Source: Photobacterium sp. OFAV2-7 (GTDB lineage: Bacteria > Pseudomonadota > Gammaproteobacteria > Enterobacterales > Vibrionaceae). Taken from it: a DNA stretch of 48,000 nucleotides. The stretch spans positions 1-48,000 of the forward strand of contig NZ_JAKRFQ010000007.1 in assembly GCF_022347985.1 (NCBI RefSeq), read 5' to 3'. Below are positions 1-6,870 of the stretch, in pieces (position 1 is the first letter of the stretch; each line of letters begins with the position of its first letter). The notes beneath the pieces are model-generated. The model was not told the origin of the DNA. It did no database searches and saw only the letters and a program-made list of their open reading frames with translations. A program made the position numbers and the translations under genes.

Positions 1-224
1 CCCAAAAATTCCCGCCTGCCGTTTTTTACCGCTTTGATTTCATGCTTTGCCTACTCATATCGCTATATTGCTCAATAAATATGCATTAGGTTGCTTATTT
101 GCTTAATATCAATCTATTTTGACTGTGTGAGCTATTGCCTGAAAGAAATAAAGGTAAGCTGTAAGCACTTCTGATTTTAGAGTAATTACTTTAATTTTTG
201 TCAATAGAGCGGTATAATCATGCA

Positions 225-322
225 TGCTTCTTGTTCATATTTGTTTTTGGTAGCGGGTCAATGTACCGGCTAGCCAACACATCCATGAAAATGCCACCCT
301 CGATTTGGGGTGGCTTTTTTTT
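225..322 (+). ncRNA. Candidate small RNA of about 95-100 nt
   Basis: No reading frame covers this stretch. A perfect TATAAT lies at 213-218, placing a start near 225, though no good -35 box is visible. The predicted transcript has a bulged hairpin at 249-275 and ends in a factor-independent terminator at 293-322. The gene order (left of engB) is where polA and the Spot 42 RNA gene lie in enterobacteria and vibrios, but I do not see the conserved Spot 42 5' sequence here. It may instead be the end of a transcript entering from the left, outside the window. Identity unknown; the small RNA call is inference. Confidence 0.45.
293..322 (+). terminator. Factor-independent terminator
   Basis: A 7-bp GC-rich stem (293-299 with 308-314) and a loop of eight bases are followed directly by eight T residues (315-322). 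It ends a rightward transcript, either the candidate small RNA or one entering from the left. Confidence 0.8.
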
Positions 323-399
323 CGCCTTCTTATTCATAGAAATGTAATTAACTTCCATATGCACATGAGTGCTTTTGTGTTTTTACCTCTGTTAATTTT

Positions 400-430
400 C
401 GACAAAAAACAACTGAATGTGTTTTTGTCG
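400..430. repeat. Long A/T-rich inverted repeat in gene-free stretch
   Basis: CGACAAAAAACA (400-411) pairs with bases 418-430 with a single bulged G, leaving a 6-base loop. No T-run follows the stem, so it is not a standard terminator. It could be an operator or part of an RNA. It lies in the roughly 270 bases between two terminators (322 and 593) that hold no credible gene. Confidence 0.5.
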
Positions 431-592
431 CCAAACGGCTAAAAAACGGAGTTTAGGGCGAGAAAACGCGGGCGGGAAGCTGATAGATGTGATTAAAAAG
501 CAGACAAAATCGGGATAAAAAACTTGCGTTGGTGAGGGAATTCATTGATCCTTTTAGGACAAAAATAAAAACCTCCTATTTCTCTCCCGTTG

Positions 593-617
593 CCCCACCT
601 GGAAGGTGGGGAATTTT
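593..617 (+). terminator. Orphan rightward terminator left of engB
   Basis: A perfect 8-bp stem, CCCCACCT (593-600) with AGGTGGGG (604-611), has a 3-base loop and is followed by AATTTTTAT. The T-run is on the + strand, so it terminates rightward transcription, yet no rightward gene precedes it in the window. On the opposite strand it lacks a T-run, so it is not an obvious engB terminator. It may end a second small RNA or protect engB from convergent reading. Confidence 0.7.
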
Positions 618-659
618 TATGGCCCCGTCCATAGAGCCATACTCTCTCGCTTACGTCAG

Positions 660-1325
660 TTACTCGGCATCGTTGTCGGAAGCTGCTTCTTCCTGTTCCA
701 GCAATGCTTGCTGACGTGCCAGCTCAGGGGCAAACCAGCTATCGAGCTTACGGCGAACCTGATCAACACCAATGCCTTTCAGGGAAGAGAATACCTCCAC
801 CTGCACATCACCACCGAAGCTGAGCGCAGTATTACGTACTGTCATGAGCTGCTTTTTACGGGCACCGCTTTTCAGTTTGTCGGCTTTGGTCAGCAATACC
901 AGGACTGGCAACCGGCTTTCGACAGCCCAGCTGATCATTTGCTGATCGAGGTCTTTCATCGGATGGCGAATATCCATCAGCACCACCAGGCCCTGCAGGC
1001 ATTCGCGCTTTTGCAGGTACTCCCCCAGGGATTTCTGCCATTTCAGCTTCATTTCCAGCGGAACCTGGGCGAAGCCATAGCCCGGCAGGTCAATCAGGTT
1101 GCAGCCGTCCACGACCTCGAACATGTTAATGAGCTGGGTACGCCCCGGTGTTTTGGAGGTACGTGCCAGGCTTTTCTGATCGGTGATGCGGTTCAGGGCA
1201 CTTGACTTACCTGCATTGGAGCGGCCAGCAAATGCGATCTCAACGCCTGTGTCGTTTGGCAAGTGACGAATGTCCGGTGCACTTGTGATGAATCCTGTAT
1301 TTCTATAGTTGAGAGGTTGATTCAC
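660..1325 (-). CDS. engB: Ribosome biogenesis GTPase EngB (YihA/YsxC)
   Basis: Cytoplasmic Era/TrmE-class GTPase needed for assembly of the large ribosomal subunit. The sequence shows the G1 loop GRSNAGKSS near residue 34, a G2 region around TPGRTQ, G3 as DLPGYGFA and G4 as TKADK. The whole protein aligns by eye with E. coli YihA, with a short acidic tail. I chose GTG at 1325 as start because a GGAG box lies six bases upstream (1332-1335). A TTG at 1340 would add five residues but has no good ribosome-binding site. The length, 221 residues, is normal. It is divergent from the cytochrome c4 gene. Confidence 0.95.
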   Translation of the reverse strand: MNQPLNYRNTGFITSAPDIRHLPNDTGVEIAFAGRSNAGKSSALNRITDQKSLARTSKTPGRTQLINMFEVVDGCNLIDLPGYGFAQVPLEMKLKWQKSLGEYLQKRECLQGLVVLMDIRHPMKDLDQQMISWAVESRLPVLVLLTKADKLKSGARKKQLMTVRNTALSFGGDVQVEVFSSLKGIGVDQVRRKLDSWFAPELARQQALLEQEEAASDNDAE

Positions 1326-1483
1326 TGTTAACTCCGTCAAGTCTTCATGTAGTCGACTGATTACTTTTATGTGAAATTGTGTAAAATGTACGAAAACCGT
1401 GCTTGGTTTGTGGTCGCATTGTATACCATGTAACTGAGCATTACCTGTGGTACTGGAAGCTCTATAATTATAAACGGAATGTC

Positions 1484-2101
1484 ATGAAGAAATTAGCACT
1501 GATATTGACTCTTCTTGCCAGTTGCTCAGCCTGGGCCCAAGGAGATGTAGAAGCTGGAAAAGCGAAAGCCGCGACCTGTGCAGCCTGCCATGGTGCAGAC
1601 GGTAACAGCATAATGGCACAATACCCGAAAATTGCCGGTCAGCACGCCGGTTATCTTGAAAAACAGCTCAAGGATTTCAAGCTAGCGATGACGACGGGTG
1701 GCAAGCAAGGCCGTAACGATCCGGTAATGGGCGGCATGGCGATGCCTCTGACCGAGCAGGATATGGCGGATCTGGCAGCATACTACGCAACCCTACCTAT
1801 CTCTGACAACACAACACCTGAATCCTCGGTCGAAGTTGGCCAGCAGTTGTATCGTTTTGGTGATGCCGAGCGAGGTATTGCCGCGTGTACTGCTTGTCAC
1901 GGCCCGCGTGGTAACGGTACCAGCCTGTCTGGCTTCCCTAAGATTTCTGGCCAGAATGCCGAATACGTAAAACTGCAGCTGGAGAAATTCCGTGCAGGCC
2001 AGCGTAGCAATGATTTGAATGCGATGATGCGTTCAGTAGCAGCAAAACTGTCTGATGACGAAATAACCGCCCTGTCACAGTACGTAGGTGGCTTACACTA
2101 A
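1484..2101 (+). CDS. Periplasmic di-haem cytochrome c4
   Basis: Electron carrier with two c-type haems, probably passing electrons towards a terminal oxidase. Residues 1-19 form a Sec signal peptide (MKKLALILTLL... cut after AWA). Two CXXCH haem sites, CAACH and CTACH, lie in two similar halves of about 90 residues, the hallmark of the c4 family, and each half has a downstream Met that can serve as axial ligand. The open frame extends upstream to 1403, but the extra residues are not signal-like, so ATG at 1484 is preferred although its ribosome-binding site is weak. It is monocistronic, with a terminator 33 bases after the stop. Confidence 0.93.
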   Translation: MKKLALILTLLASCSAWAQGDVEAGKAKAATCAACHGADGNSIMAQYPKIAGQHAGYLEKQLKDFKLAMTTGGKQGRNDPVMGGMAMPLTEQDMADLAAYYATLPISDNTTPESSVEVGQQLYRFGDAERGIAACTACHGPRGNGTSLSGFPKISGQNAEYVKLQLEKFRAGQRSNDLNAMMRSVAAKLSDDEITALSQYVGGLH

Positions 2102-2133
2102 ACAAACCGCAGCATTCCAGTATTGAGTAATCC

Positions 2134-2158
2134 AAAGGCAGCCTCGGCTGCCTTTTTT
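2134..2158 (+). terminator. Terminator after cytochrome c4
   Basis: AAAGGCAGCC pairs with GGCTGCCTTT over a 2-base centre, and the T-run continues to 2158. Confidence 0.9.
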
Positions 2159-2239
2159 ACTTTTTAGCAGCGGTAAAGGCTGCCGGGTTTGCAACTCAAT
2201 GACAGCTGACACTGAAAAAACGCGGATAGCTGAGTAGCT

Positions 2240-2257
2240 TGTAAGAGATCTGCCATT
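2240..2257 (+). promoter_or_regulatory. Possible VarA/UvrY (GacA-type) binding site upstream of csrC
   Basis: TGTAAGAGATCTGCCATT matches the first twelve bases of the GacA/UvrY upstream element (half-site TGTAAG and centre AGATCT), but the second half-site is poor. It sits about 110 bases before the proposed RNA start, a distance usual for this regulator at csrB-type genes. Family knowledge: the BarA/UvrY (VarS/VarA) two-component system drives these RNAs. Confidence 0.5.
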
Positions 2258-2349
2258 CCTTGCTGACGATGATGATGAAAGTTTTTAGAGGAATAGCAAC
2301 TAAGTTCTTATTCATCAATACCTTACTATTGTTGAAATAATATTCCAAA

Positions 2350-2860
2350 AAAATAACCGTCAGGGACAATCTTGTATCGGTGCTGAATCGGCGTAAAGTA
2401 TGCGGTGTCGACAGGGAGAGCGGCAAGGGACAGGAAAGCGCCATAGACGGCATAGGCAGGTAGCCTGAAGGATTCACAGGACGTCTGGCCAGGAGGCCGG
2501 AAAGTTCGCATGATGCGTAGGGAACGTCAGGGTAGACACTTACGGAAAAGGCTTCATATAGAAGAATCTGGTGTGCGACGGAAAGCATGCCCACAAGGAT
2601 GGTGAATTGGGTTGTCGGGACGGCAACGAGCTTTAAGGATAAGCCGATCATGGAATGGTCGACATGACAGGGAACAGTAGCAAGGAAGGTCAGAATTCAT
2701 CAGGACGATGAAGAACAACCAATGTTGGCAGGGAAAGCACTAATAACAAAAGGACTGTTGTCAGACCGGGATGTTTACATACTGGTTAAGGACAGACTAG
2801 ACAGGATAAAGCCAGCAATGGCGGCCCATAGAGCGACAGGTGATCACCTGTCGCTTTTTT
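2350..2860 (+). ncRNA. csrC: CsrB/CsrC-family CsrA-sequestering RNA
   Basis: The stretch has no credible gene, but GGA occurs about 23 times between 2361 and 2810, often as AGGA or GGGA (for example CAGGGACA, ACAGGAC, CAAGGAAGG). It ends in a perfect 22-bp palindrome with a T-run. This is the signature of RNAs that bind many copies of the translational regulator CsrA and so relieve CsrA control of carbon storage, motility and virulence. Position supports it: in E. coli csrC lies between yihA (engB) and yihI, as here. A -10-like TAATAT at 2338-2343 suggests a start near 2350, giving about 510 nt, long for the family; the true start could be further right. It could equally be called csrB. Leftward open frames here are antisense by chance. 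Confidence 0.9.
2833..2860 (+). terminator. Terminator of the CsrC-type RNA
   Basis: Bases 2833-2854 form a perfect palindrome (GCGACAGGTGA and its complement), followed by six T residues. Confidence 0.92.
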
Positions 2861-3002
2861 CTTTTCAGTAACCCCCCACTTTGGCACGCCTGGTGCGAAA
2901 GTGCACATTTCTCGATCGAATCTGCTATTATACCCGGCTTCATTTTAAGCCAGCTTGCCATATGTGACGTGTCGCATGTTGGCTATTAGGAGACAGTTTT
3001 TC

Positions 3003-3644
3003 ATGCAGCCCTGCCCGTTATGCCAAAGCCATTCGGCCGATACATTCCACCAGGACAAGCGCCGGGTGTACTTTCGCTGTCAGGAGTGTGCGCTGGTATT
3101 TGCTGATCCGGAGGCCTTGCTGGCACCGGACGATGAGAAGGCGGTCTACGACAAGCATGAAAACAACCCTGATGATCCAGGTTACCGGCGCTTTCTGGGT
3201 CGGCTTGCCGATCCGCTGGTCGAACGGCTGGGGGCGTCATCGTGTTCCGGGCTGGATTTTGGCAGTGGCCCGGGGCCGACTCTGTCCGTGATGCTCGCAG
3301 AGATGGGGTATAATATGGCTATATATGATCCGTATTTTGCCCATGATCCGACCGTGCTGGACCGGCAATATGACTTTGTTACCTGTACAGAGGCAATCGA
3401 ACACTTTTATACGCCTGCAAAGGAATGGGGGCTGCTGACGGCGATGGTAAAACCTGGCGGATGGCTGGGGTTTATGACCAAGTTGGCAACAGATGCCGAT
3501 GCCTTTGCGCATTGGCATTACAAGAACGACCCAACCCACGTGAGCTTTTTTAGCCGCGAGACTTTCCGTTACCTGGCAAAGCGCGATGGCCTGGAAGTCG
3601 AGTTTGTTGGAAATGATGTAATTTTGCTGAGGAAAACCCAGTAA
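3003..3644 (+). CDS. Zinc-ribbon class I SAM-dependent methyltransferase
   Basis: 213 residues. The N-terminus has a CPLC...CQEC zinc ribbon (Cys4, 7, 26, 29). A Rossmann-type methyltransferase core follows, with SAM motif I as LDFGSGPGP near residue 80, an acidic YDPYF after strand 2, TEAIEH at motif IV, and a PGGWLGFMT motif before strand 5. The substrate cannot be read from the sequence. ATG at 3003 is chosen because AGGAG (2988-2992) lies ten bases ahead and the Cys pair follows at once; the frame stays open to 2955. The stop codon overlaps the yihI start by one base (TAATG), implying translational coupling. A TATTAT at 2926-2931 may be the promoter -10 box. Confidence 0.85.
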   Translation: MQPCPLCQSHSADTFHQDKRRVYFRCQECALVFADPEALLAPDDEKAVYDKHENNPDDPGYRRFLGRLADPLVERLGASSCSGLDFGSGPGPTLSVMLAEMGYNMAIYDPYFAHDPTVLDRQYDFVTCTEAIEHFYTPAKEWGLLTAMVKPGGWLGFMTKLATDADAFAHWHYKNDPTHVSFFSRETFRYLAKRDGLEVEFVGNDVILLRKTQ

Positions 3645-4210
3645 TGACCCGTAAGAAAAGAAGCCGTAAGCCAGGATCAGAAGGTCCTGCTGAATTTACA
3701 AAAAAATCAACAACTCAGATTGATTTGGAAGCCCGTAAACGCCAGAAAGACAAAAAGCGCAAGGGACTGAAGTCTGGTAGCCGCCACTCGGAAGCGCAGA
3801 CGACGGATGCCAGAACGCTGGCGAAACGTAAAGACCCACGTCATGGTAGCAAGAAGCCGGTTCCGCTGATTGTAGAAGCCAAGAAACCAGCAACCAAGAA
3901 AGAGCGCCGCCTGAGTGCCGAGCAAGAGCTGGCGATGCTGGAGAATGATGCTCAGCTAATGGTGTTGTTGGATCGCATTGAAGCGGGTGAAAGCCTGGGT
4001 GCGGGCCTGCAGAAGCAAGTTGACCAGAAATTGGATCGTATTGAGCAGCTAATGAACCAGCTAGGTTTGCTGGAAGATGACGAACCGCAAACGGCTGATG
4101 ATTTTGCTCCGGCTGCCAAAGTGTCTTCTGACGATGATCTGCTTGAGCAGTTTGAGAACGCAGACTTCGGTCTGTTCGAGGGCTCGGCTGAGAACTCGGA
4201 CGAGAAGTAA
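3644..4210 (+). CDS. yihI: Der GTPase-activating protein YihI
   Basis: 188 residues. YihI stimulates GTP hydrolysis by the double-GTPase Der and so restrains 50S ribosome assembly. The first ~90 residues are very rich in Lys and Arg (starting MTRKKRSRKPG) and likely disordered. The middle, about 92-140, carries the conserved AEQELAMLENDAQL and ...LDRIEQLMNQLGL helices. The tail is acidic. It overlaps the methyltransferase stop by one base. The neighbours engB and yihI both serve ribosome assembly, with csrC between them as in E. coli. Confidence 0.93.
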   Translation: MTRKKRSRKPGSEGPAEFTKKSTTQIDLEARKRQKDKKRKGLKSGSRHSEAQTTDARTLAKRKDPRHGSKKPVPLIVEAKKPATKKERRLSAEQELAMLENDAQLMVLLDRIEAGESLGAGLQKQVDQKLDRIEQLMNQLGLLEDDEPQTADDFAPAAKVSSDDDLLEQFENADFGLFEGSAENSDEK

Positions 4211-4253
4211 GACAATCACTCTTTCTAAAAAACCGTTCGATAAGGAGTAACCC

Positions 4254-4733
4254 TTGCAGGATATGACGCTTTGGCTAGGACTGGCCGGCAGTGTGATCGC
4301 CGTACTGGCGGCATATGCTGGGTATTTGCTGTATAAACTTTATCGGCAAACGACACGCCACAAGGCTTTTATGGAGCGGGCTGAGCTTCACCAGGCTGAA
4401 AAGATCAAAGAGCGCAATACCAACATTATGGATAGCGTGTTCATTATCGCCGAGGCTGGCAAGCAGGATCAGTGCGATATGTCGGAAATCTCCATTCGTC
4501 TGTATAAGCTGATGGAAGTGCTGCAAGGTGAGCAGCAGGTTGATTTTGCCAACCAGTATCCGGCGATGAACGAGCTTTATCTGGTGGTTAAAGATATGCA
4601 CCGTGGTGATGCCCGCAAGGCGTTGCAGAAGAAAGAACGTATGAAGCAGGACCTTCTGCGAATGAAGGCCGAAGCCCGACTGGGTGATGACATCAAGCGC
4701 GAGCTGGATGTTATTTTGGCCCTGAAGGCCTAG
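4254..4733 (+). CDS. DUF2489 single-pass membrane protein
   Basis: 159 residues. One N-terminal membrane helix (about residues 6-27, LWLGLAGSVIAVLAAYAGY...) is followed by a charged cytoplasmic helical domain. It fits the DUF2489 family of gammaproteobacteria, which has no established function and typically follows yihI. The start is TTG at 4254, supported by AGGAG at 4243-4247 six bases upstream; the ATG three codons later has no such site. It probably shares a transcript with the methyltransferase and yihI, ending at the terminator at 4763-4803. Confidence 0.8.
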   Translation: MQDMTLWLGLAGSVIAVLAAYAGYLLYKLYRQTTRHKAFMERAELHQAEKIKERNTNIMDSVFIIAEAGKQDQCDMSEISIRLYKLMEVLQGEQQVDFANQYPAMNELYLVVKDMHRGDARKALQKKERMKQDLLRMKAEARLGDDIKRELDVILALKA

Positions 4734-4762
4734 GTTACGCCTGCCTTTCATAGGATTGAAAG

Positions 4763-4803
4763 ACCTCATCTATACTGAAGCTAACAGATGGGTGAGGTTT
4801 TTT
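4763..4803 (+). terminator. Terminator after the yihI-DUF2489 unit
   Basis: ACCTCA pairs with TGAGGT, extended by ATCT/AGAT across a small bulge, and is followed by six T residues. Confidence 0.75.
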
Positions 4804-4937
4804 GCTCGGTGCCAGGGAAGAATCTGAGCTAGTCATCATTTCAGTTAGCTGAAAAAAGTAAAACGTCTACATCTTTACCAAGTTATGGCACACTTGGCAT
4901 TCGCAATTTACCCCAAGACCTTGAGTGGAAGTAAGTC

Positions 4938-6311
4938 ATGTCACATGAGCAGATTATTTGGGATCAGGCACTGATAGAAAAATATAATTACTCAGGCCCC
5001 CGTTATACCTCATACCCGACCGCCCTCGAATTTCATGAGGCCTTTACGCCGGCGGAATTTGATATGGCGTGTGCGCAGTATCCGGAACGCAACCTTTCAC
5101 TTTATGTCCATATCCCGTTTTGTCACAAGCTTTGCTATTACTGCGGCTGTAATAAGATTATTACCCGTCATCAGCACAAGGCCGACCAGTACCTGGATGC
5201 CCTGGAGCAGGAAATCCGCCAGCGGGCGGCGTTACTGGGTGAGCGTAATGTCAGCCAGCTGCACTGGGGCGGGGGTACCCCGACGTTTCTTACCAAGCCT
5301 CAGGTAAGCCGCCTGATGGGCTTGCTACGTGAGCTGTTTAACTTTGCGCCGGATGCCGAAATCAGTATCGAGGTGGATCCGCGCGAAATCGACCTTGATA
5401 TGCTGGATCACCTGCGGGCAGAAGGGTTCAACCGATTGAGCATCGGGGTCCAGGACTTCAACAAGGAAGTGCAGAAGCTGGTTAACCGCGAGCAGGATGA
5501 AGAATTCATTTTTGCCATGGTAGAAAGGGCCAAAGAGCTGGGATTCCGCTCGACCAACCTAGACCTGATATATGGTCTGCCGAAACAGAACCGCGAGCTG
5601 TTTGCTAAAACCCTGGAGCAGGTACTGGCTATGAAGCCGGGTCGGTTGTCGATTTTCAACTATGCCCATATGCCGAAACTGTTTGCCGCCCAGCGCAAGA
5701 TTAACGAGGCCGATTTACCGGCCGCGAAAGAGAAGCTGGCTATTTTGCAAGATACCATCGCGACCCTGACGGGCGTAGGTTACCAGTTTATCGGTATGGA
5801 TCACTTTGCCTTGCCGGATGACGAGCTGGCCGTGGCGCAGCGTAACGGGATTTTGCATCGCAACTTCCAGGGCTATACCACCCAGGGCGATTGTGATTTG
5901 TTGGGACTGGGCGTGTCGGCTATCTCGATGATTGGTGACTGCTATGCCCAGAACCAGAAAGAGCTGAAAAAATACTATGCCAGCGTGAACGACAAGCGTG
6001 AGGCGCTGTGGAAAGGTGTCTCGCTCGATGACGACGACTTGCTGCGCCGTGAGGTGATCAAGGCGCTGATATGTAACTTCCAGCTGGACAAGCACGATAT
6101 CGAGCAGCGTTTCGACCTCGATTTTGATACTTACTTTGCCGAAGATCTGGAGTTGCTGCAGACCTTTATCAACGATGAGCTGGTGACCGTGGACGAGCGT
6201 TATATCCAGGTGGAGCTGAAAGGCCGCTTGCTGATCCGCAATATTTGCATGTGTTTTGACAAATATCTTCGTGATCGGGCGCGCCAGCAGCAGTTCTCCC
6301 GTGTGATTTAA
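4938..6311 (+). CDS. hemN: Oxygen-independent coproporphyrinogen III dehydrogenase
   Basis: Radical-SAM enzyme that converts coproporphyrinogen III to protoporphyrinogen IX without oxygen, serving haem synthesis under low oxygen. The iron-sulfur motif HIPFCHKLCYYCGC carries Cys62, 66, 69 and 71, the same positions as in E. coli HemN. The GGGTPTFL motif and the C-terminal HemN domain are present, and the length of 457 residues is normal. It has its own gap of 200 bases upstream and a strong terminator downstream, so it is likely transcribed alone. I looked for an FNR box before it and found no convincing one. Confidence 0.97.
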   Translation: MSHEQIIWDQALIEKYNYSGPRYTSYPTALEFHEAFTPAEFDMACAQYPERNLSLYVHIPFCHKLCYYCGCNKIITRHQHKADQYLDALEQEIRQRAALLGERNVSQLHWGGGTPTFLTKPQVSRLMGLLRELFNFAPDAEISIEVDPREIDLDMLDHLRAEGFNRLSIGVQDFNKEVQKLVNREQDEEFIFAMVERAKELGFRSTNLDLIYGLPKQNRELFAKTLEQVLAMKPGRLSIFNYAHMPKLFAAQRKINEADLPAAKEKLAILQDTIATLTGVGYQFIGMDHFALPDDELAVAQRNGILHRNFQGYTTQGDCDLLGLGVSAISMIGDCYAQNQKELKKYYASVNDKREALWKGVSLDDDDLLRREVIKALICNFQLDKHDIEQRFDLDFDTYFAEDLELLQTFINDELVTVDERYIQVELKGRLLIRNICMCFDKYLRDRARQQQFSRVI

Positions 6312-6334
6312 TCCTCACCGGAACGGTTAATAAC

Positions 6335-6379
6335 AAAAGCCCCCGTACTTTGGCTCTTGGCCTGGGTACGGGGGCTTTT
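6335..6379. terminator. Symmetrical (probably bidirectional) terminator after hemN
   Basis: AAAAGCCCCCGTAC (6335-6348) and GTACGGGGGCTTTT (6366-6379) form a perfect 14-bp stem with U-rich ends in both directions. It ends hemN and could also end a leftward transcript over 6417-6680. Confidence 0.88.
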
Positions 6380-6416
6380 GCGTATTACCGCCCCGGGACG
6401 GGAACGATATAACAGC

Positions 6417-6545
6417 TTAGCTGTTAAACATGTTGACGGCAGCTAACAAGGTCAGAATGCCCGCAGCAAAATGGCCCGAACCATTGGCTGCAAGTTCACT
6501 GACGGCAGGTATAGCCACACTGAATGAGAGAATACTTTCCAGCAT
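6417..6545 (-). CDS. Possible 42-residue hydrophobic small protein
   Basis: An open frame beginning MLESILSFSVAIPAVSEL and ending LLAAVNMFNS. It is rich in Ala, Leu, Ile and Ser, with two hydrophobic stretches around an NGSGH turn, as in a small membrane peptide. No family is recognised. The ribosome-binding site is weak (GTGGGA about ten bases ahead). Support comes from context: it lies in a ~490-base gap between hemN and the GGDEF-EAL gene, follows a strongly structured element (6613-6679) on the same strand, and ends before a terminator that works both ways. It could be chance. Confidence 0.35.
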   Translation of the reverse strand: MLESILSFSVAIPAVSELAANGSGHFAAGILTLLAAVNMFNS

Positions 6546-6612
6546 GGTGGTTTGTCCCACAGTGTTTTTGTTGGTGTTATCGCGGATGGTATAAAGCAGC
6601 GTGCTGTTTTAT

Positions 6613-6679
6613 CCCGCTCAAAAGCCATAAGGCGAGAGTCCGAGAGGACTAAGCAGGCACGGTTTGGCTTTGAAGTGGG
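6613..6679. other. Stacked RNA-like hairpin, unassigned
   Basis: CCCGCT (6613-6618) pairs with AGTGGG (6674-6679) with one G-U. After a 2x2 internal loop, AAAGCCA (6621-6627) pairs with TGGCTTT (6665-6671). Inside is AGTCC-GAGA-GGACT (6637-6650), a 5-bp hairpin with a GNRA-type loop when read on the + strand. It resembles no riboswitch class I know well. The coding direction is uncertain: read leftwards it would be a leader for the small frame ending at 6417. Confidence 0.45.
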
Positions 6680-6691
6680 CGTATTCTACGC

Positions 6692-6757
6692 AATATTGGC
6701 CAAAATGGAATTGTTTTTGCTCAATAAATGAGCGGAAATATCCATGTGGCCAATATT
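6692..6757. repeat. 10-bp inverted repeat downstream of the GGDEF-EAL gene
   Basis: AATATTGGCC (6692-6701) and GGCCAATATT (6748-6757) are exact complements 46 bases apart. They lie about 115 bases past the stop of the GGDEF-EAL gene. With no T-run on either side, it is not a classical terminator; it could stabilise an RNA end or be a protein-binding pair. Confidence 0.5.
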
Positions 6758-6870
6758 TCTTTCTAACTCTCTGATTAGCGGCTGGTTGCTTTCGCTCTGA
6801 GTGCATCTTTTTCGGGCTCTGGCATGAAGGCAAGCCAGTAAACGTAAAGAGGATACTCTAATCAGTATCG

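Noticed and set aside
1-620. Spot 42 RNA
   Set aside because: The position near engB suggested it, but the highly conserved 5' region of Spot 42 could not be found on either strand.
606-1205. 199-residue rightward open frame opposite engB
   Set aside because: Shadow of the GC-rich engB gene; no motif and no initiation signal.
2196-2651. Leftward 151-residue open frame between cytochrome c4 and the methyltransferase
   Set aside because: It lies antisense to the GGA-rich Csr-type RNA, has no ribosome-binding site or family resemblance, and its composition follows from the RNA motifs.
4804-4937. FNR site before hemN
   Set aside because: hemN is often oxygen-controlled, but no TTGAT-N4-ATCAA-like palindrome was found in the gap.
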